Positions 30,650-39,206 of a stretch of 42,645 nucleotides of DNA are shown piece after piece. The stretch's first letter is position 1. Every line of letters begins with the position of its first letter. Source of the DNA: an uncultured Collinsella sp. (GTDB lineage: Bacteria; Actinomycetota; Coriobacteriia; Coriobacteriales; Coriobacteriaceae); the NCBI GenBank assembly GCA_902470925.1, contig CABRIF010000008.1, forward strand, positions 1 through 42,645. Direction: 5' to 3'. Made by a program: the position numbers and the translations under genes. The notes beneath the pieces were generated by a model, which was not told the origin of the DNA, ran no database searches, and was given only the letters and a program-made list of their open reading frames with translations.

Positions 30650-31684
30650 TCACCTCTTCCTTGCTTTGGGGTCGAACGCGTCGCGGATGCCATCGCCCAG
30701 CAGGTTGAACGCCAGCACGGTGACGGTGATGGCCAGGCCGGGGAAGATCATGGTGTGCGGCGCGGAGAAGATGTAGTTGCGGCCGCGCCCGAGCATGTCG
30801 CCCCATTCGGCCGCCGGCGGCTGCACGCCCAGGCCCAGAAAGCCCAGGGCCGCCGCGTCCAGAATGGCCGCGGAGATGCCCAGCGTGGCGCGCACGATGA
30901 TGGAGGGCATCACGTTGGGCAGCACGTGACGCCAAATGATGACGGCGTCGGTGTCGCCGATCACGCGCGCGGCGGCCACGTAGTCGGCCTGTTTGACGGC
31001 GAGCACCTGGCTGCGCACGATGCGCGCGTACTCGGGGATGGACACGAAGCCGATGGCGATGATGGCCTTGTCGATGCCGCGGCCGAGCGCCGCCATGAAG
31101 GCGATCGCGAGCAGGATGGAGGGGATCGCCAGCATCATGTCCATCAGGCGCATGATGACGGTGTCGACCGCACCGCCCTTGTAGCCCGCGATGGCGCCGA
31201 GCGCCACGCCGATCACCAGCGAGATGGCCACCGACAGCACGCCGACGGTCAGCGAGATCTGGCTGCCGACCAGGATGCGGCAGAAGATGTCGCGCCCCTG
31301 CTGGTCGGTACCGAACCAGTGCACGGCGCTGGGCGCCTGGAAGGAGGCCGAGAGGTCCTGCGCGTACGGGTCGGCCGGCAGGACCTGCGGGGCGACGGCG
31401 GTGATTATGGCCACCAGCGCCAGGATGGCGATCACCGCGAGGCTCACCATGGCCGGCACGTTCTGGCGCAGGGCCGCCCACACGCCCACCCACAGCGACT
31501 CAGGCCTGTCCGCAGCAGCCGCCCCGCCGCGATCGGGCCCAGGTGCCGGGGCAGCGGGGCCGGAGCCGGAGGGTGCCGCGGGCTCGGGCCCGGCGGATGC
31601 AGATGAACCGCCGGGCTCCGACGCGTCGGACACAGCGGGCGCCGCAGCGCGGGCTGCACGGTTCGCGAAGCTCAAGAATGCCAT
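30650..31684 (-). CDS. oppC: Peptide ABC transporter permease OppC
   Basis: Inner-membrane permease of 344 aa. The N-terminus is cytoplasmic, Ala/Pro/Ser-rich and low in complexity (about residues 8-60), longer than usual. It is followed by the OppC-N segment, FGTDQQGRD and the EAA loop DYVAAARVIGDTD..WRHVLPN that contacts the ATPases. I chose ATG 31684, 7 bases after the oppB stop, with an AGAGG upstream; the frame is open to 31738 but that would overlap oppB. Confidence 0.92.
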   Translation of the reverse strand: MAFLSFANRAARAAAPAVSDASEPGGSSASAGPEPAAPSGSGPAAPAPGPDRGGAAAADRPESLWVGVWAALRQNVPAMVSLAVIAILALVAIITAVAPQVLPADPYAQDLSASFQAPSAVHWFGTDQQGRDIFCRILVGSQISLTVGVLSVAISLVIGVALGAIAGYKGGAVDTVIMRLMDMMLAIPSILLAIAFMAALGRGIDKAIIAIGFVSIPEYARIVRSQVLAVKQADYVAAARVIGDTDAVIIWRHVLPNVMPSIIVRATLGISAAILDAAALGFLGLGVQPPAAEWGDMLGRGRNYIFSAPHTMIFPGLAITVTVLAFNLLGDGIRDAFDPKARKR

Positions 31685-31691
31685 AGCCGTC

Positions 31692-32708
31692 TCACCTCTC
31701 TTCCTGCGCATACCTGATGCGCGGATCCAGATACGCATACACGACGTCCACCACCAGGTTGATGACGATGAAGATGACGCCGATCAGCAGCACCGCCCCC
31801 TGCACGACGGGGAAATCGCTCTTCAGGATGCACTCGACCACGTACTTGCCGATTCCCGGCCAGGCGAACACCGTCTCGGTGAGCATGGCGCCGCCCAGAA
31901 GGCTCCCCAGCTGCAGGCCGATGACCGTGGTTACCGGCAGCATCGCGCAGCGCAGGGCGTGGCGACGGTTGACGCGGCCGCGGCGCAGGCCCTTGGCGCG
32001 GGCGGTGCGCACGTAGTCCTCGCCGAGCGTGTCGAGCATGCTCGAGCGGGTCATGCGGGTGATGACGGCCATGGAGTACATGGACAGCGCAAGCGCCGGC
32101 AGCACGATATGGGCCGCCGCATCGGCAAAGGCCTCGAGGTCGCCGGAGAGCAGCGTGTCGATGAGGTAGAGGCCCGTGCCGCCCACCGGGGCCAGCAACG
32201 GATCGATCCGCCCCCCGCTGGGCAGGATGTGCCAGGTTCCCGCGAACAGGATGATGAGCAGGATACCCAGCCAAAAGATCGGCATGGACACGCCGATGAG
32301 CGCCAGCACCGTTGCCGCGCCGTCGATCGCCGTGTTCTTGTGCACCGCCGAGACCACGCCCAGCGCGATACCCGCCACCGTGGCGATCACGATCGCCACG
32401 AGCGCGAGCTCCACCGTCGCCGGGAAGCGGCTCAGCAGCTCCTGCGTGACCGCGGTGTGGGTGTAGTAGCTCTCGCCCAGGTTGCCGGTGAGCGCACCGG
32501 CAAGGAAGGAGAAGTACTGCACGATAATGGGGTCGTTCAGGCCGTTCGCCTCGCGCCAGGCCGCCATCTCCTGCTCGGTGGCATGCTGGCCGAGCACCAC
32601 GGGGGCCGGATCGGCGGCAAAGACGCGCATGATGAGAAAGACCAGGATCGAGACGCCCAGCAGGACCGGAATGGCCTGCAGCAATCGCTTGGCGACATAT
32701 CTGAGCAC
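31692..32708 (-). CDS. oppB: Peptide ABC transporter permease OppB
   Basis: Inner-membrane permease of 338 aa. The N-terminus LRYVAKRLLQAIPVLLGVSILVFLIMR is the classic OppB/DppB opening. The EAA loop is DYVRTARAKGLRRGRV..HALRCAMLP, and FAWPGIGKYV is conserved. The start is GTG 32708 with GGAGG nine bases upstream; the open frame to 32777 has no ribosome site. It follows oppA after 120 bases containing a hairpin. Confidence 0.93.
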   Translation of the reverse strand: MLRYVAKRLLQAIPVLLGVSILVFLIMRVFAADPAPVVLGQHATEQEMAAWREANGLNDPIIVQYFSFLAGALTGNLGESYYTHTAVTQELLSRFPATVELALVAIVIATVAGIALGVVSAVHKNTAIDGAATVLALIGVSMPIFWLGILLIILFAGTWHILPSGGRIDPLLAPVGGTGLYLIDTLLSGDLEAFADAAAHIVLPALALSMYSMAVITRMTRSSMLDTLGEDYVRTARAKGLRRGRVNRRHALRCAMLPVTTVIGLQLGSLLGGAMLTETVFAWPGIGKYVVECILKSDFPVVQGAVLLIGVIFIVINLVVDVVYAYLDPRIRYAQEER

Positions 32709-32753
32709 AGGGGCTCGCCTCCTCTTCGAGATGGATGGGGTGCAAGCGCATGG

Positions 32754-32803
32754 CCGCCCGGCCGCAACACGGAGCATCGAGGCTGCGTGTCACAACCGGG
32801 CGG
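32754..32803 (-). other. Hairpin between oppA and oppB
   Basis: CCGCCCGG (32754-32761) pairs with CCGGGCGG (32796-32803) around a 34-nt loop; no U tract follows. In binding-protein operons such a structure often protects the mRNA of the first gene, giving more binding protein than permease. Confidence 0.45.
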
Positions 32804-32828
32804 ATGCCATGCGGATGCAAAGCGGGCG

Positions 32829-34442
32829 CTATGCCTGCTTCGTCACGCTCTGCAGGTAGCTCATGCCGGTGGGGTGCACCGAGAAGCCGGAGACCTTCGG
32901 GCTGTAGGCGGCCAGCGTCTGCGCGTGCGAGATGAGCATCCACGGGGCGTCTTCGGCCACGATCTGCTCGCACTGCAGGTACACCTGGTCGCGCGCGTCC
33001 CCGTCCGGCGTGGCCAAGCCCTGGGCGATCAGCGCGTTGTAGGCGTCGTTGCGGTAGCGGGCGACGTTCATGGCGGTGCTCTCGTCGGCGAGCAGGTTCA
33101 TGAAGTTGTCCGGGTCGCCGTTGTCACCCACCCAGCCGTACAGGCAGCAGTCGAAGCTGTCGGTGTCGGTCTTGGTCTTGTAGGTGGTCCAGTCATAGGA
33201 GACGATCTGGACGTCCACGCCGGCGTCGGCCAGGTAGCCCTGGATCGCCTCGGCAAGCGCCTGGCCGCCCACGGAGTTGTAGGGGCGCACGTTGGTGTAG
33301 GCGAGCATGGTGAGCGAGGTGATGCCCAGCGCGGCGAGCTCCTGCTTGGCCGCATCGGGGTCGTAGGAGGTCTGCTTCACGTCCTTCACGTACGGGGCCA
33401 TCCAGTCGGGCATGACCGAGTTGGCCGGCGAGGCGTACTCGCCGTAGAGGCTCTTCACGAGCTCCTCGACATTGACCGCCTTGATGAAGGCGCGGCGGGC
33501 GTCCGGGTTGGTGAACACGCCGGAATCGGTGCGGAACGCCAGGTAGTTGATGTTCATGCCGTCTTTTTGGAAGAGCTTGTTGCCGGCGTCCGTGACGGTC
33601 TTCACCACCGAGGCGTCCAGGCCGTCGATGATGTCGACCTCACCGTTGTTCAGAGCGGTCACGCGCGAGGCATTCTCGGCGATGATGCGGAAGATCACGT
33701 TTTTGGTCTTGGCCGCGCGATCGTCGTCCCAGAAATCGTCGTAAGCCTTCAGCACGATGCTGTCGCCCTTGGTCCAGCTCACGAACTGATACGGGCCCGA
33801 GCCCACCGGCTTCTCGTTGGCGTCGCCGGCCTCGATGGCGGCCGGAGACACGATCGGCGCCGCCAGCGGCATGGCGAGGTTCTTCAAAAACGGCGTGGAG
33901 GCGGAGCGCATCTTGATGACGAGCGTGGTGGCGTCGGCCGCCTCCACCGAGGCCACGCCGCTGCCGAGCTCTTCGGAACCGAACACGAAGGAGGCGTAGG
34001 GCATGTCCTCGGTGCGCGCAGGCTCGAGCTGGCGGTCGATGTTGGCCTTGACGGCCGCGGCGTCGCAGGCGGTGCCGTCGTGGAAGGTGACGCCCTCGTT
34101 CAGGGTGAAGGTGTAGGTGAGGCCGTCGTCGGAGACCTCGTAGCTCTTGGCGATGCCCGGGACCAGATCGCAGCTGTCGGTGTCGTAGCGCAGCAGCGTG
34201 TCGTAGACGTTGGCCATCACCTTGGCCGACTCGCCGTCGTCGACGAACGCCGGGTCCAGCCCGCGCGGGTCGGCGCCCTGCGCGAAGGTGATGGTGTCTG
34301 CCGAGCCGCCCGCGGCGGCAGAGCCCGCCTCGCCGGCGCGCTTGGAGCCGCAGCCCGCAAGCCCCACCGCCGATGCGCCGAAGGCCACGCCCATCGCCTC
34401 GATGAAGCGACGGCGCGAAACAGAGTAGTCGTTCAAAGCCAT
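32829..34442 (-). CDS. oppA: Peptide ABC transporter substrate-binding lipoprotein
   Basis: Extracytoplasmic binding protein of 537 aa (SBP family 5) that captures peptides for OppBCDF. It has a lipoprotein signal with lipobox GLAGC (Cys31), preceded by SRRRF at residues 9-13, so Tat export is possible. Family signatures include DPAFVDDGESAKVMANVYDTLLRYD, YTFTLNEGVTFHDGT and DDFWDDDR. GGGGAAGGA lies upstream of the ATG. It is the first gene of oppA-B-C-D-F. Peptide versus nickel or other cargo cannot be told from sequence alone. Confidence 0.93.
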   Translation of the reverse strand: MALNDYSVSRRRFIEAMGVAFGASAVGLAGCGSKRAGEAGSAAAGGSADTITFAQGADPRGLDPAFVDDGESAKVMANVYDTLLRYDTDSCDLVPGIAKSYEVSDDGLTYTFTLNEGVTFHDGTACDAAAVKANIDRQLEPARTEDMPYASFVFGSEELGSGVASVEAADATTLVIKMRSASTPFLKNLAMPLAAPIVSPAAIEAGDANEKPVGSGPYQFVSWTKGDSIVLKAYDDFWDDDRAAKTKNVIFRIIAENASRVTALNNGEVDIIDGLDASVVKTVTDAGNKLFQKDGMNINYLAFRTDSGVFTNPDARRAFIKAVNVEELVKSLYGEYASPANSVMPDWMAPYVKDVKQTSYDPDAAKQELAALGITSLTMLAYTNVRPYNSVGGQALAEAIQGYLADAGVDVQIVSYDWTTYKTKTDTDSFDCCLYGWVGDNGDPDNFMNLLADESTAMNVARYRNDAYNALIAQGLATPDGDARDQVYLQCEQIVAEDAPWMLISHAQTLAAYSPKVSGFSVHPTGMSYLQSVTKQA

Positions 34443-34573
34443 GTGAGGTCCTTCCCCTTTGCCTTGTTGCCGGTGTACGAACGCGTCGGTGGGCGGCAGG
34501 TGCGATGCCGGAGGCGCGTTGGGGCCATTCTAGGAGCTCATCGCGCTTACAGAATTCCCAAGAAGGTAAGTTA

Positions 34574-34591
34574 ACTTTATCGTAATAAAGT
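34574..34591. promoter_or_regulatory. Palindromic operator upstream of oppA (ACTTTA-N6-TAAAGT)
   Basis: Perfect 6-bp arms with a 6-base centre, about 130 bases before the oppA ATG, in an AT-rich patch of an otherwise GC-rich gap. The same arms and spacing occur at 41181-41198 before the amino-acid ABC operon. Core promoter elements here are weak; TAGAAT nearer the gene is one -10 candidate. The rest of 34443-34959 has no gene that I can support. Confidence 0.65.
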
Positions 34592-34959
34592 GGAAACAAA
34601 GGGGCGCATTGGGATGATGGAGCCGGGCGCCCCAAAGCGGCGCACGCGTAGAGGCCTGGGCGGCGCGGCTGCAGACGGTCGAGAGCAGCGGGTCCTGCGA
34701 GTGCATGCGCCCCATCGCACACGCGGCGCTCAACAGCCAGAACAGGAGCTGAAATAAGCGATTATTAAGCACTCTGACAGGACCGTCACGCAGATGTCAT
34801 GGGCGCATCAGCCAGGCGCGCGAGCATGAGATGCGAACAGCGCAGCGTGTCGTCCAGACGGTCCACCCTCGCCTCGCGCCAGACTCCCACAGCGAGGCAT
34901 CCTGCCGATGTGGGCGCACGCTGCGCCGGCGCCGCACACCCACATCGCGAGGAGTCCCC

Positions 34960-35688
34960 ATGCCAGCACCGGATCGAACCCGTCCACGCACCTATCAAAG
35001 CCAGGCGCGCGCCCGCCACAGCGCGTACCCGCCCGCGCGAACGCGTCGGCGCCGCAGGCGGGTCGGTGCGGCCATCGCTGCCGCCGGCATCGTGGCAGCG
35101 GTCGCGCTCGTCGCGCTCCGCGGGCTGCTGAGCGATCCCGGCACAGCGTCGAGTACGAAGGAGGCAAGCGCCACCTCGACACCGCGCGCCGAATGGAAGC
35201 GCGGCACGGTGCCGGCCCTCTACCAGATCGACCCGCAGTGGGCCGATGAGCCCTACGCCGGTGGCACCGTACGCGAAAACGGATGCGGCCCCACCTGCCT
35301 GTCCATGGTCTACGTCGCCCTCACGGGCAACACCGATCGAGACCCTGCCGCTATGGCGCGCTTCAGCGAGGAAGGCGGGCACGTGGCGGACAACATGACC
35401 GCCTGGACCCTCATGACCGACGGCGCCGCCCAGCTCGGGCTGACGAGCACCGAGCTTCCCGCCGACGCCGGCAGCGTGCGCAATGAGCTCAGCCAGGGCC
35501 ACCCGATCATCTGCAGCGTGCGCCCGGGAGACTTCACCCAAACCGGTCACTTCATCGTGCTGGTGGGCATTGATACGGACGGCAGCGTGATCGTGCACGA
35601 CCCGAACTCCGCCGCGCGCACGCAGCAGAGTTGGGACCTCGACCGCGTCTTGGGGCAGTGCGCCAACCTGTGGGCGTTCTCGGCATAG
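34960..35688 (+). CDS. Membrane-anchored C39-like (peptidase C39_2) protein
   Basis: Protein of 242 aa with a basic N-terminus, one membrane helix (about residues 35-56) and an outer papain-like domain. The likely catalytic Cys109 is in ENGCGPTCLSM, the His is H197 in TGHFIVLVGID, and HDPNS (212-216) supplies the third polar residue. This C39_2 group includes bacteriocin-processing-like and wall-associated cysteine peptidases; the substrate here is unknown. GAGGAG lies five bases before ATG 34960; longer starts to 34831 are unsupported. It is one of only three plus-strand genes, divergent from opp and convergent with the EF-G-like gene. Confidence 0.83.
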   Translation: MPAPDRTRPRTYQSQARARHSAYPPARTRRRRRRVGAAIAAAGIVAAVALVALRGLLSDPGTASSTKEASATSTPRAEWKRGTVPALYQIDPQWADEPYAGGTVRENGCGPTCLSMVYVALTGNTDRDPAAMARFSEEGGHVADNMTAWTLMTDGAAQLGLTSTELPADAGSVRNELSQGHPIICSVRPGDFTQTGHFIVLVGIDTDGSVIVHDPNSAARTQQSWDLDRVLGQCANLWAFSA

Positions 35689-35692
35689 CGAA

Positions 35693-35729
35693 GCGAAGCG
35701 CCGCCGTGCTGCCACGTGCGGCGCTTCGC
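35693..35729. terminator. Hairpin between convergent C39 and EF-G-like genes
   Basis: GCGAAGCGCCGC (35693-35704) and GCGGCGCTTCGC (35718-35729) form a perfect 12-bp stem just after the C39 stop codon. There is no U tract on either strand, so it is terminator-like only by position and stability. Confidence 0.6.
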
Positions 35730-35837
35730 GCATGAAATGTCTTGGCGGCCCCATGCCCGGATGCATTCGCGCACAGGGCGGGCGCGGCGGCGGGGTACCC
35801 GGCGCATCGCATAGCCCCGCCGCCGTATCGTTCGGGC

Positions 35838-37904
35838 CTACCTGCCCTGCGCGCGGTTGTGCTCGTAGATCTCCACGAGCTTCTGCTGCACGTCGTAGGG
35901 CACCTGCTCGTAGCCGGCCGGCTCCATAGTGAAATCGCCGGTGCCGCGCGTCAGCGAGCGCAGGCGGGTGGCGTAGTCCACCAGCTCGGCGTACGGCACG
36001 GTTGCCGTCACCACGGTCTCGCCGCGTGCATTGGAATCCATGCCGGTCACGCGTCCGCGGCTGGCCGAGACATCGCCCATCACCGCGCCCGCATAGCTTT
36101 CAGGGATCGTCACCGTGATGTTCTCCATGGGCTCGAGCACCACGGGATCGGCCTCGGCGCACGCCTTCTTGAGGCCGATGCGCGCCGCGGTACGGAAGGC
36201 CATCTCGTTGGAATCGACCGGATGATACGACCCGTCGTAGCAGGCCACGCGGATGCCCGTGAGCGGGTAGCCGGCGATCACGCCGTCTTTCATGGTCTCC
36301 TGGACGCCCTTGTCCACCGCGGGGATGAGCGCGCGCGGGATGCGCCCGCCCACGACCTCGTCCACAAACTCGTACGCGGTGCCATCCAGCAGCGGCTCCA
36401 CGCGCAGCCAGCAGTCGCCGAACTGGCCGGCGCCGCCCGTCTGCTTCTTGTGGCGCCCCTGCGCGCTCGCCACGCGCCGGATCGTCTCACGGTACGGAAT
36501 CCGCAACGGCACGATATGAGCCGCCACCTTGGTGCGGGCCTCCAGGCGGTTGAGCAGCACGCTCACCTGCGCCTCGCCCACCGCCGAGATCACGGTCTGC
36601 CCCGTCTCCTCATCGCGGCCGATGCTCATGGTGGGATCGGCCTCGCACGCCTTCTCGATAAACGTGAACAGCTTGTCCTCGTCGGAGCGGTTCTCCGCCT
36701 CGATGGCGATCCGGTACTGGGAGTTCGGGAACTTGAACGCCGCAGCCTCCACCTTGCCGGTCACCGACAGCGTGTCGCCCGTCTCGGCGGCCATCTTGGG
36801 CACCACGATGATGTCGCCCGCATAGGCGTGTCCCACCTCGGTCATCTCGCGGCCGCACATCACGTAGAGATGCGTGAGGCGCTCGGACTTGCGGGTGCGC
36901 GCGTTGACGAGCTCCATGCCGGGTTCGATGGTGCCGGTGAGGACCTTGAGGAATGACAGGCGACCCTGCTGGACATCGTTCAGCGTCTTGAAGGCGAAGA
37001 CCACCGGGCGCGTGTCGGTGGAGGAGATCTTCAGGGTGTCGCCATCGATCAGCGGCATCTCGCCGTAGTCGGTGGGCGCGGGGAAATAGGTGGCGATGTC
37101 GTCCATGAGGGAGTTCACGCCCTGCTCGCGCACGCAGGAGCCGGCGAACACGGGCACGAACAGGCGCTGGGCGATCGCACGGGCGAGCAGCCCCTCCACC
37201 TCTTCTTGCGTGAGCGCCTCGCCCTCCAGGTACTTCTCCATGAGCGCGTCGTCGGCCTCGGCCACCAGCTCGCAGAGGGCCTCATGCGCGGCCTCGGCAG
37301 ACGCGCGCAGCTCTTCGGGAATCTCGGATTCGACCTGCTGGGTGCCCTCGCAGTGGCGCGCCTTCATGCGCACCAGATCGATGATGCCATCGAAGGCCTC
37401 GCCCGTGCCCCACGGCAGCGTCACGGCGCCCAGGCGCATGCCGAACCGCTCGCGCAGCATCTCGAGGCAGATATCGAAGTCGGCGTTCTCGCGGTCCACG
37501 CGGTTGACGAACACGGCGCGGGCCAGGCGCAGGTCCTCGGCGGCGTACCAAAGCTTGACGGTGGTGGGCTGCGGGCCCTCGGCGGCATCGACCACGAACA
37601 GGGCCGTCTCGCATACGCTCATGGCCGCGTAGGCGTCGCCAATGAAATCGGGGTAGCAGGGGGCGTCCAGAACGTTGATGCGGGCGCCCTTCCAGTCGAT
37701 CGGCGCGATGGAGGTGGAGATCGAGAACTCGCGCTTGACCTCCTCGGCGTCGTAATCAAGCGTGGGCTTGGTGCCGCCGTGGCCGCCCAGGCGGGCGGTC
37801 TTGCCAGACAGGTGGAGCATGGCCTCCGCGAGCGAGGTCTTGCCCACCCCACCTTGGCCTACGAGCACCACGTTCCTTACGTTGCCGGTTTTGGGAGCAC
37901 CCAT
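35838..37904 (-). CDS. EF-G-like translational GTPase paralogue
   Basis: Homologue of elongation factor G, 688 aa, with all five domains recognisable. Its GTPase motifs are altered: GQGGVGKTS for G1, REFSISTS in place of the RGITI switch I, DAPCYPDF in place of DTPGHVDF, and NRVDR for G4. This matches the EF-G-like subgroup common in actinobacteria, whose role is not the main translocation step and is poorly understood. The start is ATG 37904 with GGGAGG five bases upstream; the frame is open to 38057 without support. The true fusA is in the str operon. Confidence 0.9.
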   Translation of the reverse strand: MGAPKTGNVRNVVLVGQGGVGKTSLAEAMLHLSGKTARLGGHGGTKPTLDYDAEEVKREFSISTSIAPIDWKGARINVLDAPCYPDFIGDAYAAMSVCETALFVVDAAEGPQPTTVKLWYAAEDLRLARAVFVNRVDRENADFDICLEMLRERFGMRLGAVTLPWGTGEAFDGIIDLVRMKARHCEGTQQVESEIPEELRASAEAAHEALCELVAEADDALMEKYLEGEALTQEEVEGLLARAIAQRLFVPVFAGSCVREQGVNSLMDDIATYFPAPTDYGEMPLIDGDTLKISSTDTRPVVFAFKTLNDVQQGRLSFLKVLTGTIEPGMELVNARTRKSERLTHLYVMCGREMTEVGHAYAGDIIVVPKMAAETGDTLSVTGKVEAAAFKFPNSQYRIAIEAENRSDEDKLFTFIEKACEADPTMSIGRDEETGQTVISAVGEAQVSVLLNRLEARTKVAAHIVPLRIPYRETIRRVASAQGRHKKQTGGAGQFGDCWLRVEPLLDGTAYEFVDEVVGGRIPRALIPAVDKGVQETMKDGVIAGYPLTGIRVACYDGSYHPVDSNEMAFRTAARIGLKKACAEADPVVLEPMENITVTIPESYAGAVMGDVSASRGRVTGMDSNARGETVVTATVPYAELVDYATRLRSLTRGTGDFTMEPAGYEQVPYDVQQKLVEIYEHNRAQGR

Positions 37905-38164
37905 GGTTGCCTCCCTTTCTCGCGTGCCGCGCGGGCATCGGAGCCGGGGAGCGCCCACCTTGTCCAAGAAAACAGCCAGCGCTCCGGGGCGACGTCCGAA
38001 CGACAAAACGCGTTCAGGGACGGCGCGCCCGGAGCACTGAAGGAGATGGTCGCCCAAGGCGACCCGGCAACAGACATGCGCTCAAGCAATCCGGGGGAAG
38101 AACGCGAGGCCGGCCCCTTGCAGGCTCGGCCGGACGCGCCGTCCGTTGCCTATGGCACGAGTCT

Positions 38165-38196
38165 ACCCGCACGGGCGCCATGCGCGTGCGGGTTTT
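38165..38196 (+). terminator. Orphan plus-strand terminator-like hairpin
   Basis: ACCCGCACG (38165-38173) and CGTGCGGGT (38185-38193) form a perfect 9-bp stem followed by TTTT on the plus strand. No plus-strand gene precedes it. It lies in the 407-base gap between the EF-G-like gene and the amino-acid ABC ATPase, which otherwise shows only a small GGTCGCC/GGCGACC hairpin near 38050. Confidence 0.5.
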
Positions 38197-38311
38197 CGCC
38201 CAACGTTGCGTATACGCCCGCCAACGGTAGGCGCGCGGCGGGCGGGCACGCAGCGAACGCGATCGGGTCTACGGCGCCCCTCGATGAGCGGCACACGCTC
38301 GTGCCCCCGCG

Positions 38312-39073
38312 CTAGCCGATGTTCGAGAGGAACTCGCGGGTGCGGGCCTCGCGCGGGGCGTCGATGACCTGGGCGGCCGGGCCCTCCTCCACGATCGTGC
38401 CGCCGTCCATGAACACCACGCGGTCGGCCACCTCGCGGGCGAAGGCCATCTCGTGCGTCACCACGACCATCGTCATGCGCTCGGCAGCTAGGGCACGCAT
38501 CACTCGCAGCACCTCGGCGGTGAGCTCGGGGTCGAGCGCGCTGGTGGGCTCGTCGAAGAACAGCACCTCGGGCTTGAGCGCGAGCGCCCGGGCTATGGAG
38601 ACGCGCTGCTGCTGCCCGCCCGAGAGCTGGCAGGGCACCTTGTCCGCGCAGGCGGACAGCCCCATCTTGTCGAGCAGCTCCCGCGCCTCGGCCTCAATTT
38701 GGGGACGGGGTCGTTTCTGCACGCGCACCGGCGCGTCCACGATGTTGCGCATCACCGTGAAGTGGGGGAAGAGGTTGTAGTCCTGGAACACCAGACCGAA
38801 CTTGCCGCGCGCCCGCTTGAGGTCGGCAGCCGACGCGTACGCCGCGCGCCCGTCCCGCTCGCGCGCCACGGCGATGTCCCCATAGGAGAGGCTGCCGCCG
38901 TCGAGCCGTTCCAGCAGCGTGCAGCAGCGCAGCAGCGTTGACTTGCCGCCGCCCGACGGCCCGATCACCGCCACCACCTCGCCGCGCTCGACCTCGAGCG
39001 AAATACCGCGCAGCACCTCGCTGCCGCCAAACGCCTTGCGCGCGCCCGCGAGCGCCAGCACCGTCTCCGCCAT
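38312..39073 (-). CDS. Polar amino-acid ABC transporter ATP-binding protein
   Basis: Cytoplasmic ATPase of 253 aa in the GlnQ/HisP class. Walker A is GPSGGGKST, Q-loop VFQDYNLFPHFT, signature LSGGQQQR, Walker B VLFFDEPTSALDP and switch VTHEM. The start is ATG 39073 with AAGGAG seven bases upstream. The frame is open to 39205 but that region is made of tandem repeats and is not coding. A 22-base part of the gene (in 38696-38720, coding QKRPRPQIE) matches those repeats in inverted orientation. It is the last gene of the binding protein-permease-ATPase operon. Confidence 0.93.
   Translation of the reverse strand: MAETVLALAGARKAFGGSEVLRGISLEVERGEVVAVIGPSGGGKSTLLRCCTLLERLDGGSLSYGDIAVARERDGRAAYASAADLKRARGKFGLVFQDYNLFPHFTVMRNIVDAPVRVQKRPRPQIEAEARELLDKMGLSACADKVPCQLSGGQQQRVSIARALALKPEVLFFDEPTSALDPELTAEVLRVMRALAAERMTMVVVTHEMAFAREVADRVVFMDGGTIVEEGPAAQVIDAPREARTREFLSNIG
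38696..38720 (-). repeat. Inverted copy of the REP-like motif inside the ATPase gene
   Basis: On the minus strand this reads GAAACGACCCCGTCCCCAAA and then TT, differing at one base in those first 20 from the plus-strand motif GAAGCGACCCCGTCCCCAAA in the intergenic repeats. It lies in the variable stretch after the Q-loop. Confidence 0.65.
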
Positions 39074-39093
39074 ATCCGTTCTCCTTATCCGAG

Positions 39094-39204
39094 TCTGCTG
39101 CCTGCCGAAATGAACCCGTCCCCAAACTGCCGTCTGCTGCCTGCCGAAGCGACCCCGTCCCCAAACTGCACTGCCTGCCGAAATGAACCCGTCCCCAAAC
39201 TGCA
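39094..39204 (+). repeat. Three tandem REP-like repeats
   Basis: Units at 39094-39132, 39133-39170 and 39171-39204 share CTGCCTGCCGAA, then a variable pair of bases, then GA(A/C)CCCGTCCCCAAACTGC. They fill the space between the permease stop (39207) and the ribosome site of the ATPase. No transposase or RAYT gene is nearby. Confidence 0.88.
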
Positions 39205-39206
39205 CG

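Noticed and set aside
31191..34574. A 1127-codon plus-strand frame over the opp genes.
   Set aside because: Antisense shadow of oppA, oppB and oppC, which have clear families and ribosome sites.
34530..34772. 80-codon minus-strand frame upstream of oppA (MLNNRLFQLLFWLL..).
   Set aside because: GTG start without a ribosome site. It covers the palindromic operator and ends in the oppA leader; no family resemblance.
39094..39204. CRISPR-like look of three regular repeats.
   Set aside because: Units are directly adjacent with no spacers, and there are no cas genes.
39074..39205. N-terminal extension of the amino-acid ABC ATPase with repeated GDGFISAG/FGRQQT.
   Set aside because: It is translation of the REP-like tandem repeats; the real start at 39073 has AAGGAG.
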